Translations under genes and position numbers: made by a program | Part shown: in pieces, positions 53,003-62,080 of the stretch | Layout: every line of letters starts with the position of its first letter | Numbering within the stretch: position 1 is the first letter of the stretch | Origin: Mesorhizobium kowhaii | GTDB taxonomy: Bacteria; Pseudomonadota; Alphaproteobacteria; Rhizobiales; Rhizobiaceae | Direction of reading: 5' to 3' | Length of the DNA: 64,000 nt | NCBI RefSeq assembly: GCF_003253745.1 | Contig: NZ_MZXV01000013.1 | Location: 496,001 to 560,000, forward strand | Notes under the pieces: generated by a model | The model's input: the letters and a program-made list of their open reading frames with translations, nothing else | The model's database searches: none | Told to the model about the DNA's origin: nothing

Positions 53003-54058
53003 TCAAGCTGCTGGCTGCATGGCCGCCCTCAGCAGCATGCCAAATAGATCGCGCGGCTCGTCGGGATCAGCGAGCAGATCGAGTTCCTCGTATAGGCCGG
53101 TCGCTTGTAGCTGGTCGCGCACATATCGTAGCGCCGAAAAATCCTCGATGGCGAAGCCGACTGAATCGAATAGCGTGATCTGCTTGGCGTCGCGGCGGCC
53201 TTGAACCTTGGCGGCGATCACTTGCCAGAGCTCGGTCACTGGATGGTTGGGATCCAACTGCTGGATCTCGCCCTCGATGCGTGTCTGTGGCGGGAACTCG
53301 ACGAAAATGTCGGAGCGCAGCAGGATGTCCTTGTGCAGTTCGGTCTTACCGGGGCAATCACCGCCGACGGCGTTGATGTGGACGCCGGAGCCGACCATGT
53401 TGTCGGTGAGAATCGTGGCGCACTGCTTGTCTGCGGTAACGGTCGTGATGATCCCGGCACCTTCAACCGCTTCCTGCCCGGTTGCGCAGATCGTGATGTC
53501 GAATCCCATGCCAGCTAGGTTCTTCGCGCATTTCAGCGAGGCGGACCGGTCGATATCGTAGAGCCTGAGCCGGTCGACGCCGGTCAGCGCCTTGAAGGCG
53601 ATCGCCTGGAATTCCGATTGGGCGCCATTGCCGATGATGGCCATGGTGCGCGCGCCGCTCGGTGCCAGATACTTGGCCGCGACAGCGGACGTAGCGGCCG
53701 TGCGCAACGCAGTCAGGATGGTCATTTCGGTGAGCAGCATAGGATAGCCGCTGCCAACATCGGCGAGCACGCCGAACGCGGTGACCGTCTGCAAACCCTG
53801 GCGCATGTTTTTCGGATGGCCGTTGACATATTTGAAGCCATAGAGGCGCCCATCGCTGGTCGGCATCAGTTCGATGACGCCATCGTGGCTATGCGAGGCG
53901 ATACGTGGCGTCTTGTCGAAAAGTTCCCAGCGACGGAAGTCTTCCTCGATGTAGCTGGCGAGCTCGGTCAGGAAGCGCTCGACGCCGATGGCGATCACCA
54001 GCTTCATCATGCGATCGACGCTGACGAAGGGGACGATGTTCAGCTTTGCCGTGGTCAT
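53003..54058 (-). CDS. ocd: Ornithine cyclodeaminase
   Basis: 351 aa from the ATG at 54058. The ornithine cyclodeaminase/mu-crystallin family is recognised by IELMPTSDGRLYGFKYVNGHPKN (about residues 65-87), MTILTALRTAATSAVAAKYLA, the NAD-binding AIIGNGAQSEFQAIAF and GGDCPGKTELHKDIL, which holds the catalytic Asp. It converts ornithine to proline and ammonia. It lies 2 bp downstream of the arginase gene, forming an arginine-to-proline operon like arcA-ocd of Agrobacterium. Confidence 0.93.
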   Translation of the reverse strand: MTTAKLNIVPFVSVDRMMKLVIAIGVERFLTELASYIEEDFRRWELFDKTPRIASHSHDGVIELMPTSDGRLYGFKYVNGHPKNMRQGLQTVTAFGVLADVGSGYPMLLTEMTILTALRTAATSAVAAKYLAPSGARTMAIIGNGAQSEFQAIAFKALTGVDRLRLYDIDRSASLKCAKNLAGMGFDITICATGQEAVEGAGIITTVTADKQCATILTDNMVGSGVHINAVGGDCPGKTELHKDILLRSDIFVEFPPQTRIEGEIQQLDPNHPVTELWQVIAAKVQGRRDAKQITLFDSVGFAIEDFSALRYVRDQLQATGLYEELDLLADPDEPRDLFGMLLRAAMQPAA

Positions 54059-54060
54059 AA

Positions 54061-54993
54061 TCAAAAGCTCCCGGAATGGCTGCGAGTCGGGCGGTCCATG
54101 ATGCGGCGGCCCATCAGGCTCGCCGTCAGGTCGACCATCAGCGTCGCGGTGCGGCCACGCTCGTCAAGAAAAGGGTTCAACTCGACCAGGTCCAGGCTGG
54201 AGACGAGGCCGCTGTCGGACAGCATCTCCATCACCAGATGCGCCTCGCGGAACGTCGCGCCGCCGGGAACCGTGGTGCCGACTGCCGGTGCGATTGAGGG
54301 GTCGAGAAAGTCGACGTCGAGACTGACATGCAGCAGCCCGCCTTCCGCTGAGACACGCGCCAGAAAGGCGCGCAGCAGCGGCGCGATGCCATGCTCGTCG
54401 ATCGCACGCATGTCGTGCACAGTCACGCCCGCCTGGTTGAGCGCGCTGCGCTCGGCCGGGTCGACGCTGCGCAGGCCCATGGTGCAGATATGCTTGGGAT
54501 CGACCGCTGCCGGCAGATCCGGAAAATAGCCGCTAAAACCCGGCTGGCCGCTGGCGTAAGCAAGCGGAACACCGTGCAGATTGCCGCTGGCGGTGGTGTC
54601 GAGCGTGTGGAAGTCCGGATGCGCGTCAAGCCACAGCACGAACAGCGGCCGCCCGGTCTCAGTGGCGCGGCGGGCAAGGCCCGACACTGTCCCGGCCGAG
54701 ATTGAATGGTCGCCACCGAGAAAGATCGGCATGGCGTCCTTGCTCGCTGCGTAAGCGGCCGCGGCAATGGCGGATGTCCAGGCCGATACCTCGGGCAAGG
54801 CCTTCAGCGCCAGGTTGCCGTGCACGACGCGCCTCGCCGGAATTGCCTGGACGGCGCCCATGTCCTCGACAGTGTGCCCAAGGCCGGACAGCACTTCAGC
54901 AAGTCCGGCGGTTCTCAGCGCACTCGGCCCCATTTCGCATCCCATTCTGCCAGCGCCGTCCTGCACCGGCGCCCCGACGATTCTGCAACGCAT
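54061..54993 (-). CDS. rocF: Arginase
   Basis: 310 aa from the ATG at 54993. The three binuclear manganese motifs are present: FLGGDHSISAGT (about residues 93-104), WLDAHPDFHT (about 120-129) and VSLDVDFLDPS (about 224-234), with the substrate Glu region DLVELNPFLDE after them. It hydrolyses arginine to ornithine and urea. It is the first gene of the arginase-ocd operon and is divergent from the Lrp-type regulator. Confidence 0.92.
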   Translation of the reverse strand: MRCRIVGAPVQDGAGRMGCEMGPSALRTAGLAEVLSGLGHTVEDMGAVQAIPARRVVHGNLALKALPEVSAWTSAIAAAAYAASKDAMPIFLGGDHSISAGTVSGLARRATETGRPLFVLWLDAHPDFHTLDTTASGNLHGVPLAYASGQPGFSGYFPDLPAAVDPKHICTMGLRSVDPAERSALNQAGVTVHDMRAIDEHGIAPLLRAFLARVSAEGGLLHVSLDVDFLDPSIAPAVGTTVPGGATFREAHLVMEMLSDSGLVSSLDLVELNPFLDERGRTATLMVDLTASLMGRRIMDRPTRSHSGSF

Positions 54994-55093
54994 TGTTTTT
55001 CCCGCGGCCAAGTTCGAATGCCGCGAGGAGATCATGGCGAGCCGGCGATATGAACAGGCAGAATTGGCAATTCGAGAAGCATTGTTTATCGTA

Positions 55094-55567
55094 ATGGCAG
55101 AGAAAATGATCAAAATGGTAACCCCGATGGATGCGCTGGACGAACGGCTCGTGACCTTGCTGCGACATGATGCGCGGCGGAGCGTGTCTGATCTCGCCGT
55201 CGATCTCGGCGTCTCGCGCGCCACGGTCAGGGCACGTATGGAGCGGCTGGAACGGTCCGGCGACATCATCGGCTACACGGTGGTGCTGCGCGCCGACGCC
55301 GTCGATCAGCGCATCCGCGGTATCATGCTCATTGAGATTGAGGGCCATGCCGCCGACCGCGTGGTCCGGGCACTGGGCGGCTTCCCGGAAGTCTCGACCA
55401 TCCATACAACCAATGGCCGCTGGGATCTGGTGGTCGAGCTCGGGACGGCATCACTGACTGATTTCGATGCGGTGCTGCGCCGCATCCGACTCATTGCCGG
55501 CATAACGGGCAGCGAAACCAGCCTTCTCCTGGCCACGCCGCGTACGACCCGAGCACGACTAGCGTAG
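55094..55567 (+). CDS. Lrp/AsnC-family regulator of arginine catabolism
   Basis: 157 aa if the ATG at 55094 is used; ATGs at 55106, 55115 and 55127 are also possible, and conserved sequence begins at MDALDERLVTLLRHDARRSVSDLA. The HTH is VSDLAVDLGVSRATVRARMERLERSGDIIGYTV and the RAM ligand domain follows (GIMLIEIEGHAADRVVRALGGFPEV, TTNGRWDLVVEL). It is divergent from arginase-ocd with a 100-bp gap and probably activates it in response to arginine or ornithine, as in related Agrobacterium and Brucella loci. Confidence 0.87.
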   Translation: MAEKMIKMVTPMDALDERLVTLLRHDARRSVSDLAVDLGVSRATVRARMERLERSGDIIGYTVVLRADAVDQRIRGIMLIEIEGHAADRVVRALGGFPEVSTIHTTNGRWDLVVELGTASLTDFDAVLRRIRLIAGITGSETSLLLATPRTTRARLA

Positions 55568-55774
55568 CTGCCGACAAACGACGCCCGTCGCTGACATGGA
55601 CTGCCGACAGTTGGAGTCTCGAAAATCAGTTTGCAGGTGCCCCTCCCGCGTCGAAGGGCTGCTCAGCGATCGGTGCGGTAATCGGCGGCAACGACGTGCG
55701 AATGGGATGGTGCGGGAACGTCTGCGTTTAGGGTAGCCGTGCAGCGAGCGTCTGCACGTCTTTCCCGGATTAGA

Positions 55775-56296
55775 CTAGATGTTCTGGCGGCGGGCAGAAC
55801 CTCGCACCGGACCGTCGGCGCCGTTCGGTCGCGTCGCGGTGAGGCTGGCTTCAATGGACCTGAGAAGCGCAAGCGCATCGTCGAGCTTGTTCGTATCGCC
55901 GCCGGCTGCGGCAGCGATGGCAGCGCCCCATTCCTTGCGCACCAGCGCGTAGTTTTCGGCCCCGCGCCGCGTGCGGTGGACGCTGACACCGCGGCGGTCT
56001 TCCGGATCGACATGCCGCTCGATCAGTCCCTTTCCTTCGAGGTCGCGCAGAACCGGAGAAACGTTGGTGCGCTGCAGCCCGGTCGCCGCCGCGATCTGGC
56101 TGGGTGTCGCCGAGACGTGTGCAACCAGGTGACGCATGACCATGCCTTCCGACTGCGTGAGGGATAGCGCCCGCTCATCCCGGTATCCCTGGAACTGGAT
56201 CTCGCGGGCAATGATGAGGATCAGGTCGGCCAGATCCGCCCACCGAACCGCCGGGGGTGGAGTTTTGCGTGCGGACGATTCGCGATCGGTTTCCAT
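55775..56296 (-). CDS. MarR-family transcriptional regulator
   Basis: 173 aa. The wHTH reads LSLTQSEGMVMRHLVAHVSATPSQIAAATGLQRTNVSPVLRDLEGKGLIERHVDPEDRRGVSVHRTRRG (about residues 44-112), with the DPEDRRG wing typical of MarR. It is divergent from the drug-efflux gene at 56388 across a 91-bp gap that contains the palindrome CATAATGATTATG. It is very likely the local repressor of that pump and of itself. Confidence 0.88.
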   Translation of the reverse strand: METDRESSARKTPPPAVRWADLADLILIIAREIQFQGYRDERALSLTQSEGMVMRHLVAHVSATPSQIAAATGLQRTNVSPVLRDLEGKGLIERHVDPEDRRGVSVHRTRRGAENYALVRKEWGAAIAAAAGGDTNKLDDALALLRSIEASLTATRPNGADGPVRGSARRQNI

Positions 56297-56335
56297 AAGA
56301 GGAGTTTACAACGCCCAGCCAGGTATGTATATGCT

Positions 56336-56348
56336 CATAATGATTATG
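56336..56348. promoter_or_regulatory. Palindrome CATAATGATTATG, probable MarR operator
   Basis: A 13-bp perfect palindrome in the AT-rich divergent gap between marR (start 56296) and the MFS gene (start 56388). Flanking sequence TATGTATATG and TGTGTACATAA adds further near-symmetric elements. The location between divergent starts is typical for MarR control. Confidence 0.6.
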
Positions 56349-56387
56349 TGTACATAACTATCTCCCAATAATCACATGGAGGCTCGA

Positions 56388-57854
56388 ATGACCCCCACCT
56401 ATTCACCAAACTCCGCCTGGCACTCTCCTCGTTCCATGGCACGCGCCGGCGGGCTGCACGGGGTCGGCGTCTATGTATTGCTCGCCGGCGCCTTCCTGCC
56501 GGTCGCCGATTTCTTCATCGTCAACGTGGCGCTGCCGACGATCTCCAACTCGCTCAAGGCGACACCGGCCGCACTTGAATTGGTGGTTTCCGTCTATGGC
56601 GTGGCCTATGCCGCCATGCTCGTTTTGGGCGGCCGGCTTGGCGATCGTTTCGGTCGTCACACGCTGTTTCTGGTCGGGCTTGCGGGCTTCATCCTGGCGT
56701 CGCTGGCCTGCGGCCTGGCGCCGACCATCGATGCGCTGATCGCCGCCCGCCTGGTCCAGGGGGCAACAGCGGCCATGCTGGTGCCGCAGGTGCTGGCGAC
56801 CTTCCAGGCCACCCTGCAGGGCGAACGCAAGACCCGGGCCATCGCGCTTTACGGCGCAACCTCGGGCATCGCCGCGGTCGTCGGTCAACTCGCCGGCGGC
56901 CTGCTGGTCAGCGCCAATCTGTTCGGCACCTCCTGGCGGCCGATCTTCCTGATCAACATCCCGCTCGGCATCATCGTGTTCTTCGCCTCGCGGCTTGTCG
57001 TGCCGGCCAGCCGCTCGCCGCACCCCACCGGCATCGACCTGCCAGGCACCGTGCTGTTTGCCGCCACGCTGACGGCGCTTTTACTGCCGTTGACCGAAGG
57101 CCACTCGCTCGGCTGGCCGGCATGGACATGGGGGACGCTGATCGCTGCCGCTGTGCTGGCCACCCTGACCGTGATCGTCGAACGCGCTGCCGAGGCGCGC
57201 GGCGAGGTGCCGTTGCTGCCGCCGTCGCTGCTCAGGCTGCCGTCGATGTCGCGCGGCCTGGCCATGATTACCCTGTTCAGCGTCGGCTTCGGCGCCTTCA
57301 TGTTCGTCTTCGCGCTCACCGTCCAGAACGGACTCGGCGCCAACCCGCTCGAAAGCGGCCTCGCCATCCTGCCGATGGCGGTGATGTTCTTCATCGGCTC
57401 CGTGGTCAGCCCGCGCATGATCAACCGCTTCGGCCGCGGCGCCCTGGCAGCGGGCGGCCTCTTGCAGGCGCTTGGACTGGCCTTGTTGATCGGCATCATC
57501 GTTTCCGGCTGGCCGAAGGTGAGCCTGATCGAACTGGCGCTGCCCCTGGTGCTGATCGGCGCCGGACAATCGATGCTGTTTTCAGGGTTGTTCCGCGCCG
57601 TGCTCGCCGATGTTCCCGCCCACCTCGCCGGCGTCGGCAGCGGCGTTCTCATCACGCTGCAGCAATCCGGCCTGGCGCTCGGCGTCGCAACGCTGGGCAC
57701 GCTCTATCTGGCGCTGGAGCCAGCGGGCATAGCGCGAGCCTTCGGCGCCGTCATCGCCTGTCAGCTTGCGATCATCATGCTGCTGGTGCTGTGCACCGGG
57801 CTGCTGCCGCGCTTCACCAAGCACCAGCCCAGCGCCCATCCGGTGGAAATGTGA
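56388..57854 (+). CDS. MFS drug efflux transporter, DHA2 (14-TM) family
   Basis: 488 aa from the ATG at 56388 with GGAGG at good spacing; the ATG at 56376 has none. About 14 hydrophobic segments fit the DHA2 family. Motif C region and motif A are visible: FFIVNVALPTISNSLKATPAALELVVSVYGVAYAAMLVLGGRLGDRFGRHTLF. FLINIPLGIIVF marks the usual TM6 region. It is divergent from a MarR regulator. Export of a toxic or aromatic compound is likely, but the substrate is unknown. Confidence 0.9.
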   Translation: MTPTYSPNSAWHSPRSMARAGGLHGVGVYVLLAGAFLPVADFFIVNVALPTISNSLKATPAALELVVSVYGVAYAAMLVLGGRLGDRFGRHTLFLVGLAGFILASLACGLAPTIDALIAARLVQGATAAMLVPQVLATFQATLQGERKTRAIALYGATSGIAAVVGQLAGGLLVSANLFGTSWRPIFLINIPLGIIVFFASRLVVPASRSPHPTGIDLPGTVLFAATLTALLLPLTEGHSLGWPAWTWGTLIAAAVLATLTVIVERAAEARGEVPLLPPSLLRLPSMSRGLAMITLFSVGFGAFMFVFALTVQNGLGANPLESGLAILPMAVMFFIGSVVSPRMINRFGRGALAAGGLLQALGLALLIGIIVSGWPKVSLIELALPLVLIGAGQSMLFSGLFRAVLADVPAHLAGVGSGVLITLQQSGLALGVATLGTLYLALEPAGIARAFGAVIACQLAIIMLLVLCTGLLPRFTKHQPSAHPVEM

Positions 57855-57957
57855 TACGGCCGAACTCAGCGGGTTGATCGCCAAGAACAAGCGCAATTCC
57901 ATGGCGCCACCCAAGTCGTACCAAATTTCAACCACCAACCTACATGCCGGTGTTGGG

Positions 57958-58028
57958 CCTGAATTGGCAGCGGCAAACGGCCGTTATTCAACGGAATTAT
58001 GATGCTGCCCTAAACTCTGAATTGGACG
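57958..58028 (+). promoter_or_regulatory. Repeated (T/C)CTGAATTGG elements upstream of the metallo-hydrolase gene
   Basis: CCTGAATTGGCAG (57958-57970) and TCTGAATTGGACG (58016-58028) are direct repeats 58 bp apart in the 308-bp gap between the MFS gene (ends 57854) and the hydrolase (starts 58163). A third copy, TCTAAATTGGACG, lies upstream of the neighbouring LysR gene at 60205. They may be sites for that LysR protein. The rest of the gap shows no gene. Confidence 0.4.
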
Positions 58029-58162
58029 GGGTTAGCTGTCTCGGGAACGGTACGCACACAAGAGTCTCGGCCGAGGCATGCAAAACTTCGGCAAACGAGG
58101 AGCGAGGCAGAAGGACTTACGTCCATCTGGGTGCTCCGACAGAACGCAAATAGAGGTCCAAA

Positions 58163-59206
58163 ATGGTCGCTCCCCGCAAAACGCTTGATCGCTTGTTCGA
58201 CGACGCCGAAGGCACTGTCCAGTCCCAGTTGACCAGCGGCGGCGTCATCAATCCCACCCGTCGCAGCCTTTTGGCCGCTGGCTGTTTTTGCCTGGCCAGC
58301 TGTTTTGCGACGCCTCTGTTCGCGGATGCGCCCATGGTGAAAAGCCAGGCACCCGGGTTTTATCGCTTGGCGGTGGGCGATTTTGAGATAACGGCGCTAT
58401 CCGATGGCAGCAATATGCTGCCTGCCACGAAGTTACTGCAGGGCGACCCGGCTCGAATCGAAGAAGCACTGAAACGCAACTATCTCGGCGACCTCATCGA
58501 GACCTCCCACAATTCCTTTCTCGTCAATACCGGAGCCAAGCTGGTCTTGATCGACGCTGGCGCAGGCTCACTGTTGGGGGCAACCACAGGTCATCTGTTA
58601 AGCAATCTGCGCGCGTCAGGCTATCAGCCGGAGCAGATCGACGAGCTTTACCTCACACATCTGCACACGGATCACGTTGGGGGTCTCATGGCCGAGAGCC
58701 AGAGAGCTTTTCCCAATGCAATTGTGCGTGTCGAAAAGCGGGACACCGATTACTGGCTAAGCGAGGCAAACATGCGCGCTGCTCCCGCTGAAGCGAAGCG
58801 ATTCTTTGAGGCCGCCATAGCATCGATCACGCCATACATGCGAGCTGGCAAGCTCGCCGTCTTCGAAGGCAACACCGACCTCGTGCCTGGCGTGCGCGCG
58901 CAAACCGCTTATGGGCATACGCCCGGACACACCATGTACGTGGTCGAGAGCAGGGGCGATAAGATAGTCCTGTGGGGCGATGTCGTGCATGTCGCCGCGG
59001 TGCAGTTCAAAGACCCTTCTGTCACAATCCGGTACGATGGGGACGCATCGGAGGCCCAACAGGTGCACGAACTTGCATTCGCAGATGCGGCACAGAATGG
59101 CTATATCGTGGGCGGCGCCCACATATCGTTTCCTGGATTGGGCCGCGTGCGACGCGACGCCGATAACGCCTACACCTATGTGCCCGTGGACTACAGTCAG
59201 GGATAG
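58163..59206 (+). CDS. Exported metallo-beta-lactamase-fold hydrolase (lactonase/parathion-hydrolase-like)
   Basis: 347 aa with ATG behind AGAGGTCC. Residues 31-56 look like a Tat-type signal (PTRRSLLAAGCFCLASCFATPLFADA), preceded by an unusually long 30-residue n-region. The MBL zinc motif is HLHTDH (His166, His168, Asp170, His171), with further ligands in GHTPGHTMY and GDVVH. Arrangement and export suggest the methyl parathion hydrolase/AHL lactonase branch, which acts on lactones or organophosphates in the periplasm. It is convergent with a LysR gene that shares upstream repeats. Confidence 0.85.
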   Translation: MVAPRKTLDRLFDDAEGTVQSQLTSGGVINPTRRSLLAAGCFCLASCFATPLFADAPMVKSQAPGFYRLAVGDFEITALSDGSNMLPATKLLQGDPARIEEALKRNYLGDLIETSHNSFLVNTGAKLVLIDAGAGSLLGATTGHLLSNLRASGYQPEQIDELYLTHLHTDHVGGLMAESQRAFPNAIVRVEKRDTDYWLSEANMRAAPAEAKRFFEAAIASITPYMRAGKLAVFEGNTDLVPGVRAQTAYGHTPGHTMYVVESRGDKIVLWGDVVHVAAVQFKDPSVTIRYDGDASEAQQVHELAFADAAQNGYIVGGAHISFPGLGRVRRDADNAYTYVPVDYSQG

Positions 59207-59222
59207 GCCTCCATAAGCCAGA

Positions 59223-60170
59223 CTATGCTTGCGTGGCTGGGGCAGCGTCCTCAATCGACGAGCCGTCGCGGGGCGATCCGCAGACATCTCCCACCAGCGA
59301 ACGAAACCATTGGTGGGCAGGGTGAGTGTGCAATCGTTCGTGCCAGATCAGCTTGTAGAGCAGCTTCTCTGTCTCGAACGGCAAGTCGCGCACCACCAGC
59401 TGACGCTCATCTGCAATGGCGCGCCACGGTCCGTTGAAGAAGCCAAGTGGGACGCAGGTAAGAAGGTCGCTCTGTGCGGCAATCCTCAGCGCATCGGCAA
59501 AATGATTGACGACGGCAACGATCGTTCTTGTTCGCCCCGTCAGGCTGAGCCAGCCGTCCACAAGCCCCAGTTCCAGACCGGATGGGGTTGCCAAAACGTG
59601 CGCCGCAGCGGTGAACTGATCGAGGCTCAGAGACTGCGCCAGTTCGTGCCCGCTGCGCATGACGCAGACATAGCGATCCGTCCGGAGACTTTGCACATGT
59701 ACTTCTCTCGGCAGCGAGGCAAACATGCCTACCGCGCAGTCGAGTGCGCCACGGTCGATTCCCTCCAGCGAGTCCTCATGGGTATGAACTGCAAAAGAAA
59801 CGCGGGCACGCGGGGATGCGGCCTGTAACTTCAGCGTGATTGCGCTGACACCTTCCATTGCAAGACTGTCTGTGACCGCAATTCGAAAACTGGTCGTATC
59901 CGATCCCGGATCGAAATCGTCGGGCGCGAACGAGGCGCGGATTGCCGTAAGCGAGCGATGAATTTCGGGCCACATCGCGACCATGCGAGACGTCGGTTGG
60001 ACACCCGTCGCGGTCTTGAGGAAGAGCTGATCTTTCGTCAGCTTGCGAGCGCGACGCAACGCATTGCTCACTGCCGGCTGACTCATCGCCAGGCTCGCGG
60101 CCGCACGCGTGACATTCCTTTCCAGCATGATGGCCTCAAGGACTGCGATCAGGTTCAGATCGAGGCGCAC
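59223..60170 (-). CDS. LysR-family regulator (NodD-like subgroup)
   Basis: 315 aa from a GTG at 60170 (GGGTGAA upstream), where the typical VRLDLNLIAVLEAIMLERNVTRAAASLAMSQPAVSNALRRARKLTKDQLFLK begins; an in-frame ATG at 60263 would add 31 unrelated residues. The pattern R-L-D-L-N-L and the HTH place it near NodD/PcpR-like LysR proteins, which often sense aromatic or phenolic compounds. It is divergent from the RraA-dehydrogenase-SDR-MFS operon at 60330 and is probably its regulator, with the hydrolase at 58163 as a second possible target. Confidence 0.87.
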   Translation of the reverse strand: MRLDLNLIAVLEAIMLERNVTRAAASLAMSQPAVSNALRRARKLTKDQLFLKTATGVQPTSRMVAMWPEIHRSLTAIRASFAPDDFDPGSDTTSFRIAVTDSLAMEGVSAITLKLQAASPRARVSFAVHTHEDSLEGIDRGALDCAVGMFASLPREVHVQSLRTDRYVCVMRSGHELAQSLSLDQFTAAAHVLATPSGLELGLVDGWLSLTGRTRTIVAVVNHFADALRIAAQSDLLTCVPLGFFNGPWRAIADERQLVVRDLPFETEKLLYKLIWHERLHTHPAHQWFRSLVGDVCGSPRDGSSIEDAAPATQA

Positions 60171-60204
60171 GTTATTCACCCAGGAAATGATGCTTGTGTC
60201 TAAT

Positions 60205-60217
60205 TCTAAATTGGACG
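60205..60217 (+). promoter_or_regulatory. TCTAAATTGGACG element in the divergent lysR promoter
   Basis: It matches 12 of 13 bases of the element at 58016-58028 upstream of the metallo-hydrolase gene. It lies between the LysR gene (start 60170) and the RraA-like gene (start 60330). Confidence 0.4.
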
Positions 60218-60329
60218 CACTGAACGCGGCAGGCAATCCTGTTTCGAACGAGCAACCGAACACATGCGAGTGAATGCGCGCATCTCGCCATCGGTGATAA
60301 AAGCTCCGTACAAAAATAGAGGATACGCC

Positions 60330-61076
60330 ATGAATGATCTCGCTTTCGCGGACGTGCTGCCGAAACTTACTGGCAAGATCAGCCCTGACCGCATTCGATT
60401 GATGCGAACACCGCGTCCACCGAAGGGTCTGATCGACGGGTTCAAGCGGATCGGCGACGCCTCGAGCGTCATTTCGGATATTATGGATGAGCTCGGTATC
60501 ACCGGGGCGATTGGCGCATCAACTCTGAAGCCGACCCTGCCATCAACGTCGATTGTCGGTCCCGCGCTTACGGTGCGCAACATCCTGCAGCGCGAGCATG
60601 TCTACGAAACGGCGCGCGACCACGTCAACCGGATGGCAGAGTTCGAAGCCCACAACCTGGCATTGCCGGGTGATGTGGTGGTCATCGATGGCGTCGCCGG
60701 CGTTTCGAACATGGGCGGAATTTCGGCCCAGACAGGAAAAAGACAGGGGGAGGCGGGCGCGATCGTCTCCGGAGGCATTCGCGACCTCGGACATTCGCGA
60801 CGGGTCGGATATCCCCTGTGGGCCACCGAGATCACACCTGTCACCGGCAAATGGCGGATCGAAACCGTGGAGATCAATGGCGATATCCAGATCGCCGGTG
60901 TCAGGGTTGCCCCCGGCGACATTGTTGTCGCGGACGAAACCGGCGTCTGCTTCATCCCGATCGCCCGAGCCGCCGAAGTTCTCGCAAAGGCGCTGAAGAA
61001 GTCAGCCTTTGAAGAGGCGAAGTGCGAAGCGATCGAAGCCGGTACCTCGGTGGCGGATCTGCCGGGCAATGCATAG
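60330..61076 (+). CDS. RraA-like/HMG aldolase-family protein
   Basis: 248 aa from an ATG behind GAGGAT. The core DVVVIDGVAGVSNMGGISAQ and VSGGIRDLGHSRRVGYPLWA contain the GxRD motif that binds metal and oxo-acid substrate, and VAPGDIVVADETGVCFIP is typical. N-terminal extension (ISPDRIRLMRTPRPPKGLIDGFKRIGDASSVISDIMDELG) distinguishes it from LigK at 410. Members act as 2-oxo acid aldolases or decarboxylases (e.g. oxaloacetate). It is the first gene of a catabolic operon with a 2-hydroxyacid dehydrogenase, an SDR and a permease. Confidence 0.83.
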   Translation: MNDLAFADVLPKLTGKISPDRIRLMRTPRPPKGLIDGFKRIGDASSVISDIMDELGITGAIGASTLKPTLPSTSIVGPALTVRNILQREHVYETARDHVNRMAEFEAHNLALPGDVVVIDGVAGVSNMGGISAQTGKRQGEAGAIVSGGIRDLGHSRRVGYPLWATEITPVTGKWRIETVEINGDIQIAGVRVAPGDIVVADETGVCFIPIARAAEVLAKALKKSAFEEAKCEAIEAGTSVADLPGNA

Positions 61077-61092
61077 AGCGATAGGTCATCCA

Positions 61093-62079
61093 GTGAAGAA
61101 GCTCCGCGTCGCCATCATCAACGATTACCAGGACGTCGTCCGCACGCTGGACTGCTTTTCCAAACTGGAAGGCCATGACGTTACCATCTGGACCGATATC
61201 GTTGAGGACATCGACGTCCTGGCAAATCGTCTGTTCGAGGCAGATGTCCTTGTGCTGATGCGTGAGCGCACCAGGATCGATGAAAGCCTGCTCAGCCGCC
61301 TGCCCAACTTGAAGCTCATCAGCCAGAACGGTCACATCCCCCACATCGATCTGGCGGCTTGCGATAGGCATGGCGTCGTCGTTTCGTCCGCTCTCACATC
61401 GCGTCCGTCCTATTCGACGGTGGAATTTACCTGGGGGTTGATCCTTGCAGCGATGCGCAACATTCCGTTCGAGAGTGCATCGCTGCGGCAAGGCCATTGG
61501 CAGACGACCATCGGGCTGGGCTTGAGGGGGCGTGTTCTGGGCATCTATGGTTTCGGCCGGTTGGGCTCGATGGTCGCGCGGATCGGCATGGCCTTCGGCA
61601 TGGATGTGCTGGTGTGGGGCCGCGAGGGCTCACTGGCTCGTGCCAAAGCTGAAGGGTTCAACACTGCTCCGGACAAGGACTCGCTGTTCCGGCTGGCGGA
61701 TGTCCTCAGTTTGCATCTGCGGCTGAATGCCGAGACCACCGGTGTGATTGGTCCTGATGATCTGGCCATGATGAAGCCGACTGCTCTGCTTGTGAACACC
61801 AGCCGTGCCGAGTTGATTCAGCCAGGGGCTTTGGTGTCGGCGCTGAAGCGCGGCCGACCCGGAAAAGCGGCCGTCGATGTGTTCGAACGCGAGCCGCTCA
61901 CCAATCCCGACGACGCCTTGCTCAGGCTTCCCAACGCACTGTGCACACCGCATCTCGGCTACGTCGAACGTGACAATTACGAGTTCGCCTACGGCAACGC
62001 ATTCGATCAGATCGTGGCGTTCGCGACGGGAACCCCGATCAACGTCCACAATGCCCATGGCCCAAAACAGGATCACTGA
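61093..62079 (+). CDS. D-isomer-specific 2-hydroxyacid dehydrogenase
   Basis: 328 aa from a GTG at 61093, matching the usual [13 protein letters not shown] start; an ATG at 61069 overlapping the previous gene is possible. The NAD motif is [16 protein letters not shown], and the catalytic Arg, Glu and His lie in [19 protein letters not shown] and CTPHLGYVE. It interconverts 2-hydroxy and 2-oxo acids with NAD(P)H. It is 16 bp after the RraA-like gene and 1 bp before the SDR gene. Confidence 0.88.
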   Translation: MKKLRVAIINDYQDVVRTLDCFSKLEGHDVTIWTDIVEDIDVLANRLFEADVLVLMRERTRIDESLLSRLPNLKLISQNGHIPHIDLAACDRHGVVVSSALTSRPSYSTVEFTWGLILAAMRNIPFESASLRQGHWQTTIGLGLRGRVLGIYGFGRLGSMVARIGMAFGMDVLVWGREGSLARAKAEGFNTAPDKDSLFRLADVLSLHLRLNAETTGVIGPDDLAMMKPTALLVNTSRAELIQPGALVSALKRGRPGKAAVDVFEREPLTNPDDALLRLPNALCTPHLGYVERDNYEFAYGNAFDQIVAFATGTPINVHNAHGPKQDH

Positions 62080-62080
62080 G

